A stretch of DNA of 64,000 bases, taken from JBOZRQ01 sp050789255 (GTDB lineage Bacteria > Bacillota > Sulfobacillia > Symbiobacteriales > Symbiobacteriaceae). A program made the translations under genes and the position numbers. This document shows positions 23,994-33,703 of the stretch, in pieces. Under the pieces are notes generated by a model. It did not search any database, was not told where the DNA came from, and saw nothing but the letters and a program-made list of their open reading frames with translations. The stretch lies in the NCBI GenBank assembly GCA_050789255.1, contig JBOZRQ010000033.1:1-64000 (forward strand), read 5' to 3'. Position 1 is the stretch's first letter. Every line of letters begins with the position of its first letter.

Positions 23994-25153
23994 TCCGGCG
24001 CCCCCTCCCTTAAAGCCGACCCGAGAGCCGTCAAGAGCATGGGACCAAAGCTGTTAACACCGGGCAGCAGCTCGGGGTTGATATCCATGCCGGCCAGGCC
24101 CACGGGCTGAACCCGCAGCCCCTCGCCCTCACCCCTGCCGCCCATCGTCCCTCTCAGCGAGGCGGACAACGCTTCGGGCAGGTTGGGCAGTGCGGCCCCG
24201 CCGCCCACCATGAAGACCCGCTCCAGCGTGGCGCCCCGGTTCTGGATCAGGAAGAACTCCACCGACCGGCCCACCGATTCCGACAGGTTGGCCAGCCAGG
24301 GTTCCACCGCCGCCGCCAGGTCGGTGCCGGGCTTGACGCCGTTGAGCCGCAGCGACATCTCCGCCTCGGCCACCGAGACCTGGAGGGTGTCCGCGACCGC
24401 TGTGCGCAGGTGATGCAGGCCCATCGGGATCGTGCGGGAGAGCATCGGTACGCCGTAGCGCATGACGCTGATCCGGGTGCCTACCTCACCGCAGTCAAGC
24501 AGCACCAGGGGATTCTGGCTGGTGTGCGACACCAGGCCTGTCCACTCCAGCGCCCGGAGCGCAGCCAGACAGTCCAGCTCCATGGCGGTCGGCCGCAGCT
24601 TGGCCCGGGCCAGCGTGGCCAGGAAGCTGTCGACCAGCCGCTTATGGGTGCCCGCCAGGAAAACGGCCATCTGGTGCTCAGGAACTCCGACCGCCTCGGG
24701 CACCGGTGAGAAGTCGTAGACCAGTTGGTCCTCCGGAATCGGCAGGTGCTGGGGCGCCTCAAACTTCATCGCCGAGCGCATCTCTTCGGGGGAGACCTTC
24801 GGCAGGTTGATGTACCGCATCATAATGCTGGGCCCGCCCAGGCAGGTCCCGACCTGGGTCTGGGTCATCCCCATTTCCAGCAGGGTCGCCCTTAGCATAT
24901 CCCCCGTCATGGCGGGATCGCTGATGGCCCCCTCCTCCATCGCCCCCTCCGAGATCGGCACCACGGCGTAGTTCTCCAGCCGGGGTCCCTGCCGGGTCCA
25001 CCGGATCTGGACAACCTTCATTGCGCCGGCGCCGAAGTCGATGCCGACCCCCGTGCGGCGCTGCCGTGTGAGGGCGCCCCACTTGAAACCGATGCTCGAG
25101 TTGGTCGGCAATGGTGTTAGGCCAGAGGGCCGGATTCGCTGCAGCAGGGTCAT
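23990..25153 (-). CDS. pilM: Type IV pilus assembly ATPase PilM
   Basis: 387 residues of the actin-like PilM family. Motifs include GVGIDFGAGAMKVVQ (phosphate 1), NPLVLLDCGEVGTRISVM (phosphate 2) and VFMVGGGAALPNLPEAL (adenosine motif). It is a cytoplasmic ATP-binding protein that binds the PilN N-terminus. A 30-residue N-terminal extension precedes the actin-like core. ATG start with GGGAGGGA upstream. It follows the four minor-pilin genes in the same operon. Confidence 0.92.
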   Translation of the reverse strand: MTLLQRIRPSGLTPLPTNSSIGFKWGALTRQRRTGVGIDFGAGAMKVVQIRWTRQGPRLENYAVVPISEGAMEEGAISDPAMTGDMLRATLLEMGMTQTQVGTCLGGPSIMMRYINLPKVSPEEMRSAMKFEAPQHLPIPEDQLVYDFSPVPEAVGVPEHQMAVFLAGTHKRLVDSFLATLARAKLRPTAMELDCLAALRALEWTGLVSHTSQNPLVLLDCGEVGTRISVMRYGVPMLSRTIPMGLHHLRTAVADTLQVSVAEAEMSLRLNGVKPGTDLAAAVEPWLANLSESVGRSVEFFLIQNRGATLERVFMVGGGAALPNLPEALSASLRGTMGGRGEGEGLRVQPVGLAGMDINPELLPGVNSFGPMLLTALGSALREGAPE

Positions 25154-25165
25154 GCAGTTCCCTCC

Positions 25166-26176
25166 CTACCTGATGGTCACACGCCCGGTCACAGGGCTGA
25201 TGCTGACCGTCCTGCTCTTGTCACCGATCGACAAGGTGAACGTAAGGTCGCCAAAATCGATCTCGTCGATCACCAGGTTGTTGCCGCTGATGGGGGTCAC
25301 CGTCAGCTCAAAGTGGCGGTATGAGCCGTGTACCGGGATGGAGAACCTGCACACCGCCGGGTCAGGACACTCCGTCGGGATCGGATCACTGGCGGCTAGG
25401 TCTTCCGCAGGGCAGCCGTCTAAGTTTTCGGCGACCGTCTTGCGGACGAGCACCGGCGCCCCGCTGGAGGTGTCCACCACGAAGTCCCCGATACACTGCA
25501 TCTGGGCAGGGTTGTAGGGATCGGTGGTTTGACCGCGCAGCTGAATCTCAGCCGGGAAGTCGTAGCCGGAGGACGGCTCGCTGAAGAACCCCACCTCCAG
25601 ATTCGCAAAGATCCGAGACTCCCCCGCGTCCAAAACAATACTTACGGTCGGTGACTGCACCTCCCATTTTATGGTGCTGGGGCTGTCCCACGGACTCTCC
25701 GGGTTGTAAGGTAGCACCTTGTTCCCGTCCACCAGGACGAACGCGTTGTTTACGCATGTAGAGCAGTAGTTGGCAACATCCGCGTTGGTAACCATCGGAC
25801 TCGGGACCGACGAACGCCCCGTAGGTCCGAACACGACGCAGGACCGGTTGTCACCAGTCAGACTCACCTGGTCAAACTTCAGCGTTCGCACGAGAGACCA
25901 CCCACTGGTGGCGCAGTCCGACCGCACACCCGTAGCCTTCTCCAACAGGGCACCTCCACCGCCTGGGTCGACCCGCACCCGCCAGCTCTCGCCGTAGCGG
26001 TAGGCGTTCAACTGGGCTTCACGCACGGCCCCGGCATAGAGCACCTGAGCCTGCTTGAGCCGGTACCCCTCCATCAGACCGGAGACGGAGAGGACGGTGA
26101 CCCCGCTGAGAAGCATCAGCAAAGAGACGCTCACGAGCAGCTCCACCAACGTGAATCCATCTCGGCTTGCTCTCAC
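25166..26176 (-). CDS. Prepilin-like protein, GspH/PilE type, large
   Basis: 336 residues with a type III signal: a short basic leader (7 residues ending RDG) cleaved before FTLVELLVSVSLLMLLSGVT, E at +5. The long external domain of about 300 residues includes cysteines (CSTC, CPAEDL, CPDPAVC) that may form disulfides. The GTG at 26176 gives a normal-length leader and follows GGGAGGG; a longer frame to 26212 has no site. It is probably a minor pilin of the tip complex. It starts 2 bp past the end of the preceding gene. Confidence 0.85.
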   Translation of the reverse strand: MRASRDGFTLVELLVSVSLLMLLSGVTVLSVSGLMEGYRLKQAQVLYAGAVREAQLNAYRYGESWRVRVDPGGGGALLEKATGVRSDCATSGWSLVRTLKFDQVSLTGDNRSCVVFGPTGRSSVPSPMVTNADVANYCSTCVNNAFVLVDGNKVLPYNPESPWDSPSTIKWEVQSPTVSIVLDAGESRIFANLEVGFFSEPSSGYDFPAEIQLRGQTTDPYNPAQMQCIGDFVVDTSSGAPVLVRKTVAENLDGCPAEDLAASDPIPTECPDPAVCRFSIPVHGSYRHFELTVTPISGNNLVIDEIDFGDLTFTLSIGDKSRTVSISPVTGRVTIR

Positions 26177-26177
26177 G

Positions 26178-26759
26178 CTACCCTCCCTGCTCGCAGTTGG
26201 CCATGCCACCACCCGGCTGCACGGGCGTACACCAGTAGTGCTGGTAGTAGATCCGCCAGACGAAGGGCTTGTCGGTTAGCTGAGCGGCCCGCAGGATGAT
26301 CCAACCGTACTGGGTCTCCACATTGGCGCCGGCGCTGGCCTGGTACCTGACCCTCATGGGCACTTGGAAAGTATAGTAGCCTGAGATCTTGCCGGCGCCG
26401 ATCTGCGTTCTTGCCAGAACCTGCGTGCAATAGACGGGATAAGCCTGACCGGTGACCCATGGCGTGGCAGGGGTGCAAGGAGGGTCAGACGCTGCTGCAG
26501 GCGTGGTTGGCCAGGTCTTGTCCGCTCCGGCTGCAGCGGCCGCCCTGTTGAACTCCCCGGTCAGCAGCTGCTCAACCAGAACGACATCTCCCTCGGCGGC
26601 GGAGAGCCGGAGGTCGAACCTGATCTGGTTCGCCAGGACCGCGGCGGCTGTCAACATGATCAGCATGGCCCCCAGTGCCATACCGATTCCGATAGCCCCC
26701 CGCCTGCTCCAATCGGGGTCACGACACGAAGAACTGAGTGGAAACCTCGGTGTACTCAC
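26178..26759 (-). CDS. PilX-like minor pilin component
   Basis: 193 residues with one N-terminal hydrophobic helix (GAIGIGMALGAMLIMLTAAAV) preceded by RR, then an external domain with several cysteines. The pattern, one helix then a soluble region and no E at +5, resembles PilX/GspK-type components. It overlaps the previous gene by about 40 bp. The GTG at 26759 has GGAGGGAG upstream, but this lies inside the other gene, so a later ATG is possible. Function inferred mostly from its place among the minor pilins. Confidence 0.65.
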   Translation of the reverse strand: MSTPRFPLSSSCRDPDWSRRGAIGIGMALGAMLIMLTAAAVLANQIRFDLRLSAAEGDVVLVEQLLTGEFNRAAAAAGADKTWPTTPAAASDPPCTPATPWVTGQAYPVYCTQVLARTQIGAGKISGYYTFQVPMRVRYQASAGANVETQYGWIILRAAQLTDKPFVWRIYYQHYWCTPVQPGGGMANCEQGG

Positions 26760-27300
26760 CGGGTTCTCCCTCCTTCTCCACCTTCAGGGTTACGTTGATC
26801 GTGGCCGTTTGGGCAGGAGAAGTCGTGAGCACGATCTGGATTTCTGAGCCCGTGGCCAAGCCGGTCATCACTGCCCGCCGGGCGAAGACCTTGCCGTTAT
26901 TTGGGTGGTACGTCTCGCGTATCAGGGCGTCGCCTTCAATCACGTAGAACACGCATACACGGTTCCAGTTGTTTTGCCAGTTGCCAGGCCACACGTCTGG
27001 GTCCGTCTGAACGGGAGGGACATATCCGCCTACCCGGAAACTAGTGATCCCGTACTCAGGGCGGTACCCGCAAGTATTGTCGTACTGTGCGTATGCGAGA
27101 TCATCTGCCATCTGCTTGATTGCCGAGCGCAGGGTCTGGACCTGGTCCGCCCGGGAGACTTGTTGTTTGCTGACCCTGTCGCCCAGGAATATCACGGTTG
27201 TGGTCGCCAGGGCAGCCAGGGACAGGATGGCGAAAGCCACCACCACTTCAACGAGGGTCCAGCCCGCCTCGGTACTTGCTCCGCGTTTGACCGGGGTCAC
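26719..27300 (-). CDS. Prepilin-like protein, PilW/GspJ type
   Basis: 193 residues. Leader of 13 residues ending in G, then WTLVEVVVAFAILSLAALAT, a type III prepilin signal with E at +5. The external domain has few cysteines (CGYRPEYGI, VCVFYVIEG). GTG start behind GAGGGTGAAGTAAG. It is one of four successive minor-pilin-like genes between the major pilin and pilM and should be part of a priming complex at the pilus tip. Confidence 0.85.
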   Translation of the reverse strand: MTPVKRGASTEAGWTLVEVVVAFAILSLAALATTTVIFLGDRVSKQQVSRADQVQTLRSAIKQMADDLAYAQYDNTCGYRPEYGITSFRVGGYVPPVQTDPDVWPGNWQNNWNRVCVFYVIEGDALIRETYHPNNGKVFARRAVMTGLATGSEIQIVLTTSPAQTATINVTLKVEKEGEPGEYTEVSTQFFVS

Positions 27301-27301
27301 C

Positions 27302-28117
27302 TTACTTCACCCTCACAAACGAAGTGATGACGACCTCGGGGTTGCTGGCGCCCCATCGCCAGGTGCAGGCTGAGCACTTGACCCTGACGGTTACCCGGCG
27401 GACGTTGTCCTTCCACGCCTTCCCCGTCGCGTCGGGGTCCGCGGCGACCTCCGTTGTGACGGTGTAGCGACCGTCCGTGGAGAGTTCGCTCGTTCCATTC
27501 TGGCTTTCCAGCGGCGCCAAACCACTCAGGAGGCCCACGTTCGCAAGCTGTTGCACCTTGGCGCGAGCCAGGTTGACTTCCACTGAGCGCCCCTCCGTCA
27601 GCTGCAGCGCATCGACCGATCCCACCAGGAGATTCAGCACGGGAGCTGCGGCCGCCGCAATGATACCCAGGGCGACCAGGTTCTCTACAATGGTCAAGCC
27701 GGGCGACCCGCGCGGTAAGACCCGACGGCGCCGCCAGAGCCCGGCCACGATTGCACCAACGACTGCAAGGGCAAGGGTCACGGCCCCGCCGGCCCAACCG
27801 GCGGAGTAGCCGGCGGCTGCGGCAGCCAGCCCAAAACCGATTTCAGCTAACGGGTAAGTGACCGGAATAGGCAACCGGCATAGGCGGCAGCGGCCCCGAA
27901 GCCAGAGGTAACTCAAGACCGGAACCAGCTCGGTGGCTCCCAGGTGGTGGCCGCAGTTCGGGCAGCTGGACCTGGGCGCCATGATGCTTTCGCCCGAGCC
28001 CACCCGGAGGTAAGTGGCATACCCAAAACTGCCGAACACCAACCCGAGCCCAAATAATGCCAGGGCAGCATAGTTCGGTGTAAGGCTGGCCAGGATCTGC
28101 CAAGCTTCAAGTATCAA
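27302..28117 (-). CDS. Prepilin peptidase methyltransferase-like domain fused to a minor prepilin
   Basis: 271 residues in two parts. Residues 1-128 are the N-terminal half of a prepilin peptidase: a membrane helix (LFGLGLVFGSFGYATYL), then the zinc-type pair C52-x2-C55 and C77-x2-C80 (CPNCGHHLG and CRLC), LVPVLSYLWLRGRC, and two more helices. The aspartyl peptidase motifs are absent. Residues 129-271 are a complete minor prepilin: RRRR, a leader ending GSPG140, then LTIVENLVALGIIA with E at +5. TTG start with GAGGAGGG upstream; the frame is continuous through the junction (27680-27740). Inference: the substrate is tethered to an N-methylation/recognition module. It could also be a relic of a deletion. 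See findings. Confidence 0.85.
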   Translation of the reverse strand: MILEAWQILASLTPNYAALALFGLGLVFGSFGYATYLRVGSGESIMAPRSSCPNCGHHLGATELVPVLSYLWLRGRCRLCRLPIPVTYPLAEIGFGLAAAAAGYSAGWAGGAVTLALAVVGAIVAGLWRRRRVLPRGSPGLTIVENLVALGIIAAAAAPVLNLLVGSVDALQLTEGRSVEVNLARAKVQQLANVGLLSGLAPLESQNGTSELSTDGRYTVTTEVAADPDATGKAWKDNVRRVTVRVKCSACTWRWGASNPEVVITSFVRVK

Positions 28118-28167
28118 CCTTTGGCCCTCCTCTCACCACCGAGGACGAACTGTCGATTGCAGCACAG

Positions 28168-28195
28168 AGGGGCCAGTTCTGACGAACCGGCCCCT
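28168..28195 (-). terminator. Hairpin behind the major pilin gene
   Basis: A 12-bp stem with one mismatch (28168-28179 with 28184-28195, TGAC loop) follows the major pilin stop. There is no T-tract, so it may stabilise the pilin message while allowing reduced transcription of the minor pilins. Confidence 0.55.
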
Positions 28196-28207
28196 GCTGC
28201 GGTTTGA

Positions 28208-28750
28208 TTAGTTCCGGACCACGTTCGTGGAGTTGACGTCGAAGTTGGTGTCGGTGTTGTCGCCGGTCATCTTGCAGCCGACGTCACTGGCGGCGGGCGC
28301 TGTGGCTGACGTTACGTTCTGGGGTGCCGCGGCATTGCTCAGAACGATGGCAGCCGATGTCCAGGTGCCGCAGGTAACCGTAATGCTGGAACCGTTCTTG
28401 GCGTTGCCCGGATCCGCCAGGACGAACCAGGTCTTGGAGCTGTCTGTAATCAAGAGGTACGAGTTGCCGAACCGGTTCTTGAACGTGGTGCTCGGCTTGA
28501 CGTAGCTCTTGGTCTTGATGGTGGCCAGGTCGGTCGGGTAAGTCCCGTCGTCCAGATAGGCACGCTCCATGGCGCCCGAGAAGGTGTAGAGGTCTGTAGC
28601 GCCAACGCCACCCTTTGCCTTTCTGATGGCGGCTGAGAGCCAGGGCACAGCGAGTGTTGTCAAGAGTGCGATGATGGCCACCACGACCATCAGTTCAATC
28701 AGCGTGAAGCCGTGTTGCTCCCGGCGCAGAGCAGCGAGCCGAACCTTCAC
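28208..28750 (-). CDS. pilA: Major type IV pilin
   Basis: 180 residues. Short basic leader MKVRLAALRREQHG, then FTLIELMVVVAIIALLTTLA with E at +5: a classical class III signal. The C-terminal domain contains a CGTW/GCKM cysteine pair near the end. GTG start with AAAGGAGG upstream. It has its own near-consensus promoter (28797-28825) inside the pil cluster, and a stable hairpin follows, fitting high expression. Length and sequence are like a ComGC/PilA-type pilin; whether the pilus serves twitching, DNA uptake or adhesion is not shown. Confidence 0.9.
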   Translation of the reverse strand: MKVRLAALRREQHGFTLIELMVVVAIIALLTTLAVPWLSAAIRKAKGGVGATDLYTFSGAMERAYLDDGTYPTDLATIKTKSYVKPSTTFKNRFGNSYLLITDSSKTWFVLADPGNAKNGSSITVTCGTWTSAAIVLSNAAAPQNVTSATAPAASDVGCKMTGDNTDTNFDVNSTNVVRN

Positions 28751-28796
28751 AAACCATTCCTCCTTTGGGATAATTTACCAAGGTGGCTGTATGCTA

Positions 28797-28825
28797 ATTA
28801 TGGTGCCCTACCAACGAGGTGTCAA
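28797..28825 (-). promoter_or_regulatory. Internal promoter of the major pilin gene
   Basis: Minus-strand perfect -35 TTGACA (28820-28825), 17 bp spacer and -10 CATAAT (28797-28802), in the AT-rich gap between pilC and the pilin gene. Confidence 0.8.
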
Positions 28826-28860
28826 TAGTTACCGCAAGGAATTTTGACATTTTTTGCTTG

Positions 28861-30072
28861 TTATTGGATGGAGCCCCACAAAGAGAAGATGGGCTGAACC
28901 ATCGAGACCACAATCAGGCCGATGGTGGCGGCGAGGAAGACGATGATCATCGGCTCGAGGCTGGCGGAGAGCCGCTCAGCGGTGCGCTGCACATCCTCCT
29001 CGTAGAAGTCGGCGATCTTGCCGAGCATCTCTTCCAGGGTGCCGGTCTCCTCGCCCACCCCGATCATCTCGATCACCATCGGCGGAAAGACGCCGGCCTG
29101 GCGGAAGGGGGTGGCGAGGTTCTGTCCCTCACGGACCTTCTCCATGGCCTCGTGCACGGCCAATGAGATGACCCGGTTGCCCACGGTCTTCTCGGCCACG
29201 GCCATGGCCTTCAAGATGGTGACGCCGCTGCCGAGGAGGCTGCCCAGGGTCCGGGCGGCGAGGGCGATCGACTGCTTGGCCACCATCGGGCCGAAGGCGG
29301 GCAGCTTGAGCATCCCCTGATCCCATAGGAAGGCGCCCCGCTCCGTGCGCCGGAACTGCCGTACCCCGAGCCACACGCCCAGGCCCCCCGTAGGCATGGC
29401 CCACCAGAACCGCTGGAACCCGGCGCTGATGGACATCAGCATTCTTGTGGCAAAGGGCAGCTCCGCCTCAAACGAGGCGAAGACCTCGACGAACTGGGGG
29501 ACCACAAAGAGCATCAGGAAGACCAGCACCAACACAGCGACACCCACGACGATCGCCGGATAGACCATCGCGGACCGGACCTTCTGCCGGATCGCTTCCT
29601 GCTTTTCCATTTGTCCGGCCAGGCGGGAGAAAACGTCGTCCAGAATGCCGCCGACTTCGCCGGCGCCAATCATATGGATCATTTCGGCAGGAAAGGCCGC
29701 CGCTTGCCTGGAAAAAGCCGTGGACAGGCTGTCGCCCGCCTCGACGTCAGCCGCGATGTTGGTGAGGGGCCGGCCGAGCCGGGCGTTCTGCCGGGACAGG
29801 ACCTTCAGGCTGGTCACCACCGGCAGCCCGGCGTTGATCATGGTAGAGAACTGCCTGGCAAAGAGGGCGAGGTCCTTGCCTGAAGGCCGACGGGTGAAGA
29901 GCCCGCCGCTCTGCTGCATGACGGCTTGGAGGTCCCGGTCCTTCTCGATGTTCAGGACAAGGAACCCCTGGTTGCGGAGCCGGGCCGTCACGTCACGCTG
30001 GCTTTCCGCTTCAGCCTTTCCGCGGACAAGCCGGCCGCCGGAATCACGGGCCTCGTATACCCATGCGGGCAT
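28861..30072 (-). CDS. pilC: Type IV pilus inner membrane platform protein PilC
   Basis: 403 residues, the usual PilC/GspF size, with two T2SSF repeats (residues about 68-190 and 270-395), each ending in membrane helices. Motifs: RQFSTMINAGLPVVTSLKVL in repeat one and ARTLGSLLGSGVTILKAMAV in repeat two. It anchors the PilB and PilT motors to the membrane. ATG start with AGAGGTGAG upstream. It is third in the operon after pilB and pilT. Confidence 0.93.
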   Translation of the reverse strand: MPAWVYEARDSGGRLVRGKAEAESQRDVTARLRNQGFLVLNIEKDRDLQAVMQQSGGLFTRRPSGKDLALFARQFSTMINAGLPVVTSLKVLSRQNARLGRPLTNIAADVEAGDSLSTAFSRQAAAFPAEMIHMIGAGEVGGILDDVFSRLAGQMEKQEAIRQKVRSAMVYPAIVVGVAVLVLVFLMLFVVPQFVEVFASFEAELPFATRMLMSISAGFQRFWWAMPTGGLGVWLGVRQFRRTERGAFLWDQGMLKLPAFGPMVAKQSIALAARTLGSLLGSGVTILKAMAVAEKTVGNRVISLAVHEAMEKVREGQNLATPFRQAGVFPPMVIEMIGVGEETGTLEEMLGKIADFYEEDVQRTAERLSASLEPMIIVFLAATIGLIVVSMVQPIFSLWGSIQ

Positions 30073-30089
30073 GTGGTTTACTCACCTCT

Positions 30090-31154
30090 TTACAGACGGC
30101 CTCCCTGTTGCGCCGTCAGTGTGGCCTGCTCCTGGACGAAGCTCTGGTAGTCCTCCATGCTGATGATGCCCTTGTCGTACAGGTCCCTGACGGAGGCTTC
30201 CATCGTCCGCATGCCAAGCTTGCCGCCCGTCTGGATCGTAGAGAGAATCTGGTGGGTCTTCCCCTCCCGAATCAGGTTCCGGATGGCGGGAGTGACCACC
30301 AGGACCTCAAAAGCGGCGATTCGCCCGGGCCTGTCCTTGCGAGGGAAGAGCCGCTGGGCCACGACGCCCTGAAGGGTGCCGCCCAGCTGGACCTTTACCT
30401 GCTGTTGCTGCTCAGCGGGGAACACGTCAATCACACGGTCAACGGTGGAGGGCGCATCGTTGGTGTGGAGGGTGGCAAAGACCAGGTGGCCTGTTTCGGC
30501 GGCCTGCAGGCAGATGCGAATGGTCTCCAGGTCGCGCATTTCGCCAAGCAGGATGACGTCAGGATCCTGGCGCAGGGCGGAGCGGAGGCCTCGGGAAAAG
30601 GAGTCAGTGTCCATCCCGATCTCCCGCTGATTGACGACCGACCGCTTGTGGCGGTGTACAAACTCGATCGGGTCCTCCAGGGTGATGATGTGCTTCTCGT
30701 ACTTGTCGTTGATCAGGTCGATCAGGGCGGCCAGGGTGGTCGACTTGCCGCTGCCTGTGGGCCCTGTGACGACCACCAGGCCGTGAGGTTTGTCGCAGAA
30801 GCTGGTGAGCACGTCGGGCAGACCGAGTTCATTGGGCGTCATGATTCGGAAGGGAATCGCCCGCAACGCCAGGGCAGGGGTGCTGCGCTGCCGGTAAGCG
30901 TTGACACGGAACCGGCCGAGGCCCTGGACCGCCCAACTGAAATCGACCGCACCGTCGACGCGGTACTCATCCTGCTTGTCCGGGGGAATCAGCCGAAGGC
31001 AAACCTCCTCCAACTCCTCGCGGGTGAGCGGGGGACCGCTCTGCTTCGCCATGCGCCCATGGATCCGAAAGATCGGGGGCATCATGTCGCACAGGTGGAT
31101 GTCTGAAGCATCCTGCTGCATCGCACTGCGAAGCACCTCGATGATGTCGAGCAA
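30090..31154 (-). CDS. pilT: Type IV pilus retraction ATPase PilT
   Basis: 354 residues. It is a cytoplasmic hexameric ATPase that powers pilus retraction. Walker A is GPTGSGKSTTLAALIDL, the Walker B/Asp box region LRQDPDVILLGEMRDLET, and the His box HLVFATLHTNDA; AIRNLIREGKTHQI is the PilT-specific C-terminal helix. TTG start at 31154 with AGGAGGT 7 nt upstream; a GTG at 31163 sits too close to that site. The presence of PilT indicates dynamic, retractable pili. Confidence 0.93.
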   Translation of the reverse strand: MLDIIEVLRSAMQQDASDIHLCDMMPPIFRIHGRMAKQSGPPLTREELEEVCLRLIPPDKQDEYRVDGAVDFSWAVQGLGRFRVNAYRQRSTPALALRAIPFRIMTPNELGLPDVLTSFCDKPHGLVVVTGPTGSGKSTTLAALIDLINDKYEKHIITLEDPIEFVHRHKRSVVNQREIGMDTDSFSRGLRSALRQDPDVILLGEMRDLETIRICLQAAETGHLVFATLHTNDAPSTVDRVIDVFPAEQQQQVKVQLGGTLQGVVAQRLFPRKDRPGRIAAFEVLVVTPAIRNLIREGKTHQILSTIQTGGKLGMRTMEASVRDLYDKGIISMEDYQSFVQEQATLTAQQGGRL

Positions 31155-31169
31155 CCGACGCACCTCCTG

Positions 31170-32846
<1,677 letters not shown>

Positions 32847-33004
32847 GGACTCACCCCCGGGAAATATGGTGGGCATGGCATATAGGAATTATCTTCCACA
32901 GAATTCGACGAAGTCCTGCCTGATATGGCACAAAAATGTAATTTGTTGGAATGTGTTGAGATGGTCGTTCTTTGCGCAGGGCGAAATAAGGCGGGGATTG
33001 TCGA

Positions 33005-33316
33005 GTGGGTCGTGCTGTGTTACTCCTCCTTGGTGAGGCAGCGGCTGGTTTTCTGGTCCTGGACCTCTTCTTTCGGTATATGGATGTGGATGCGATTCCT
33101 CGGCGTGCCTGGCTCTACGCCGTTCTGGCCGCGCTGTTCTGTGGGGCGGGTCTGTGGGTTGGCTGGGCGTGGGCTGGCGTGGCTGGCGCCGTGGTGGCGG
33201 CGCCCGGGGCGCCGATCTGGTGGATGCTGTGGCGCTTTGGGCTCCGCAAGCAGTTGACGTACCTGTACAAGGATGACGGCGGCCGGCCGGTAAGCGCGCA
33301 AAAGCCCGACCCCTGA
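33005..33316 (+). CDS. Small membrane protein, unknown
   Basis: 103 residues with two or three hydrophobic helices (VLLLLGEAAAGFLVLDLFF, WLYAVLAALFCGAGLWVGWAWAGVAG and a following segment) and a hydrophilic, charged C-terminus. Its stop lies within the stem of a strong terminator, which supports a real gene. The GTG start has only a weak GGGG ribosome site. It lies divergent from pilB. Not recognised. Confidence 0.5.
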   Translation: MGRAVLLLLGEAAAGFLVLDLFFRYMDVDAIPRRAWLYAVLAALFCGAGLWVGWAWAGVAGAVVAAPGAPIWWMLWRFGLRKQLTYLYKDDGGRPVSAQKPDP

Positions 33317-33333
33317 GTGGAGGTCGGGCTTTC
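33302..33333. terminator. Bidirectional terminator between two small genes
   Basis: An 11-bp perfect stem (33302-33312 with 33323-33333), AAAGCCCGACC and its complement, bordered by A and T runs. It serves the small membrane protein gene (+) and the 95-residue protein gene (-). Confidence 0.85.
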
Positions 33334-33347
33334 GCGTCTATGGCGAA

Positions 33348-33635
33348 CTATTGAAGATTGAAGGTGTGTTGGTAGTGGAAGCCGTCGTCGGTCTGCTCGA
33401 CGACACGTAGGCGCTCGCCATCCCAGTGCATCTCGGTGCGGCCGGTCTGGTTGCCGGTGAACCAACGGCCATCGGCCTGGAGGTAGTCAAAGGCGTCCCA
33501 GGCCAGGCTGATCAGCTCATCTTCGCTCGAACGCTTGGAGGAGGGCGCCATCGAAAGGACCTCCCAGCACTGCTGGAACAGGGGGAAATAGCGTGGATCC
33601 CGGCCCTTCGTTTCATAGATTTGTCTGAGGTCCAA
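33348..33635 (-). CDS. Small hypothetical protein
   Basis: 95 residues, soluble, rich in aromatic residues (FNLQ C-terminus, DGRWFTGNQTGRTEMHWDGE). A helical N-terminal half and a strand-rich C-terminal half are suggested. TTG start with TAGGAGG upstream, and the shared strong terminator is just past the stop. I do not recognise the family; the good ribosome site and terminator make it a likely real gene. Confidence 0.65.
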   Translation of the reverse strand: MDLRQIYETKGRDPRYFPLFQQCWEVLSMAPSSKRSSEDELISLAWDAFDYLQADGRWFTGNQTGRTEMHWDGERLRVVEQTDDGFHYQHTFNLQ

Positions 33636-33703
33636 GGGGTCAGCCTCCTACTCGGCTCTGTCTACACCGGGTAGTATGCACAGCTTGGCGCCTCGCTAAC
33701 AGA

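Noticed and set aside
27302..28117. Calling this gene a complete prepilin peptidase.
   Set aside because: Only the N-terminal zinc/methyltransferase-like half is present. The aspartate motifs of the peptidase are absent, and a prepilin follows instead.
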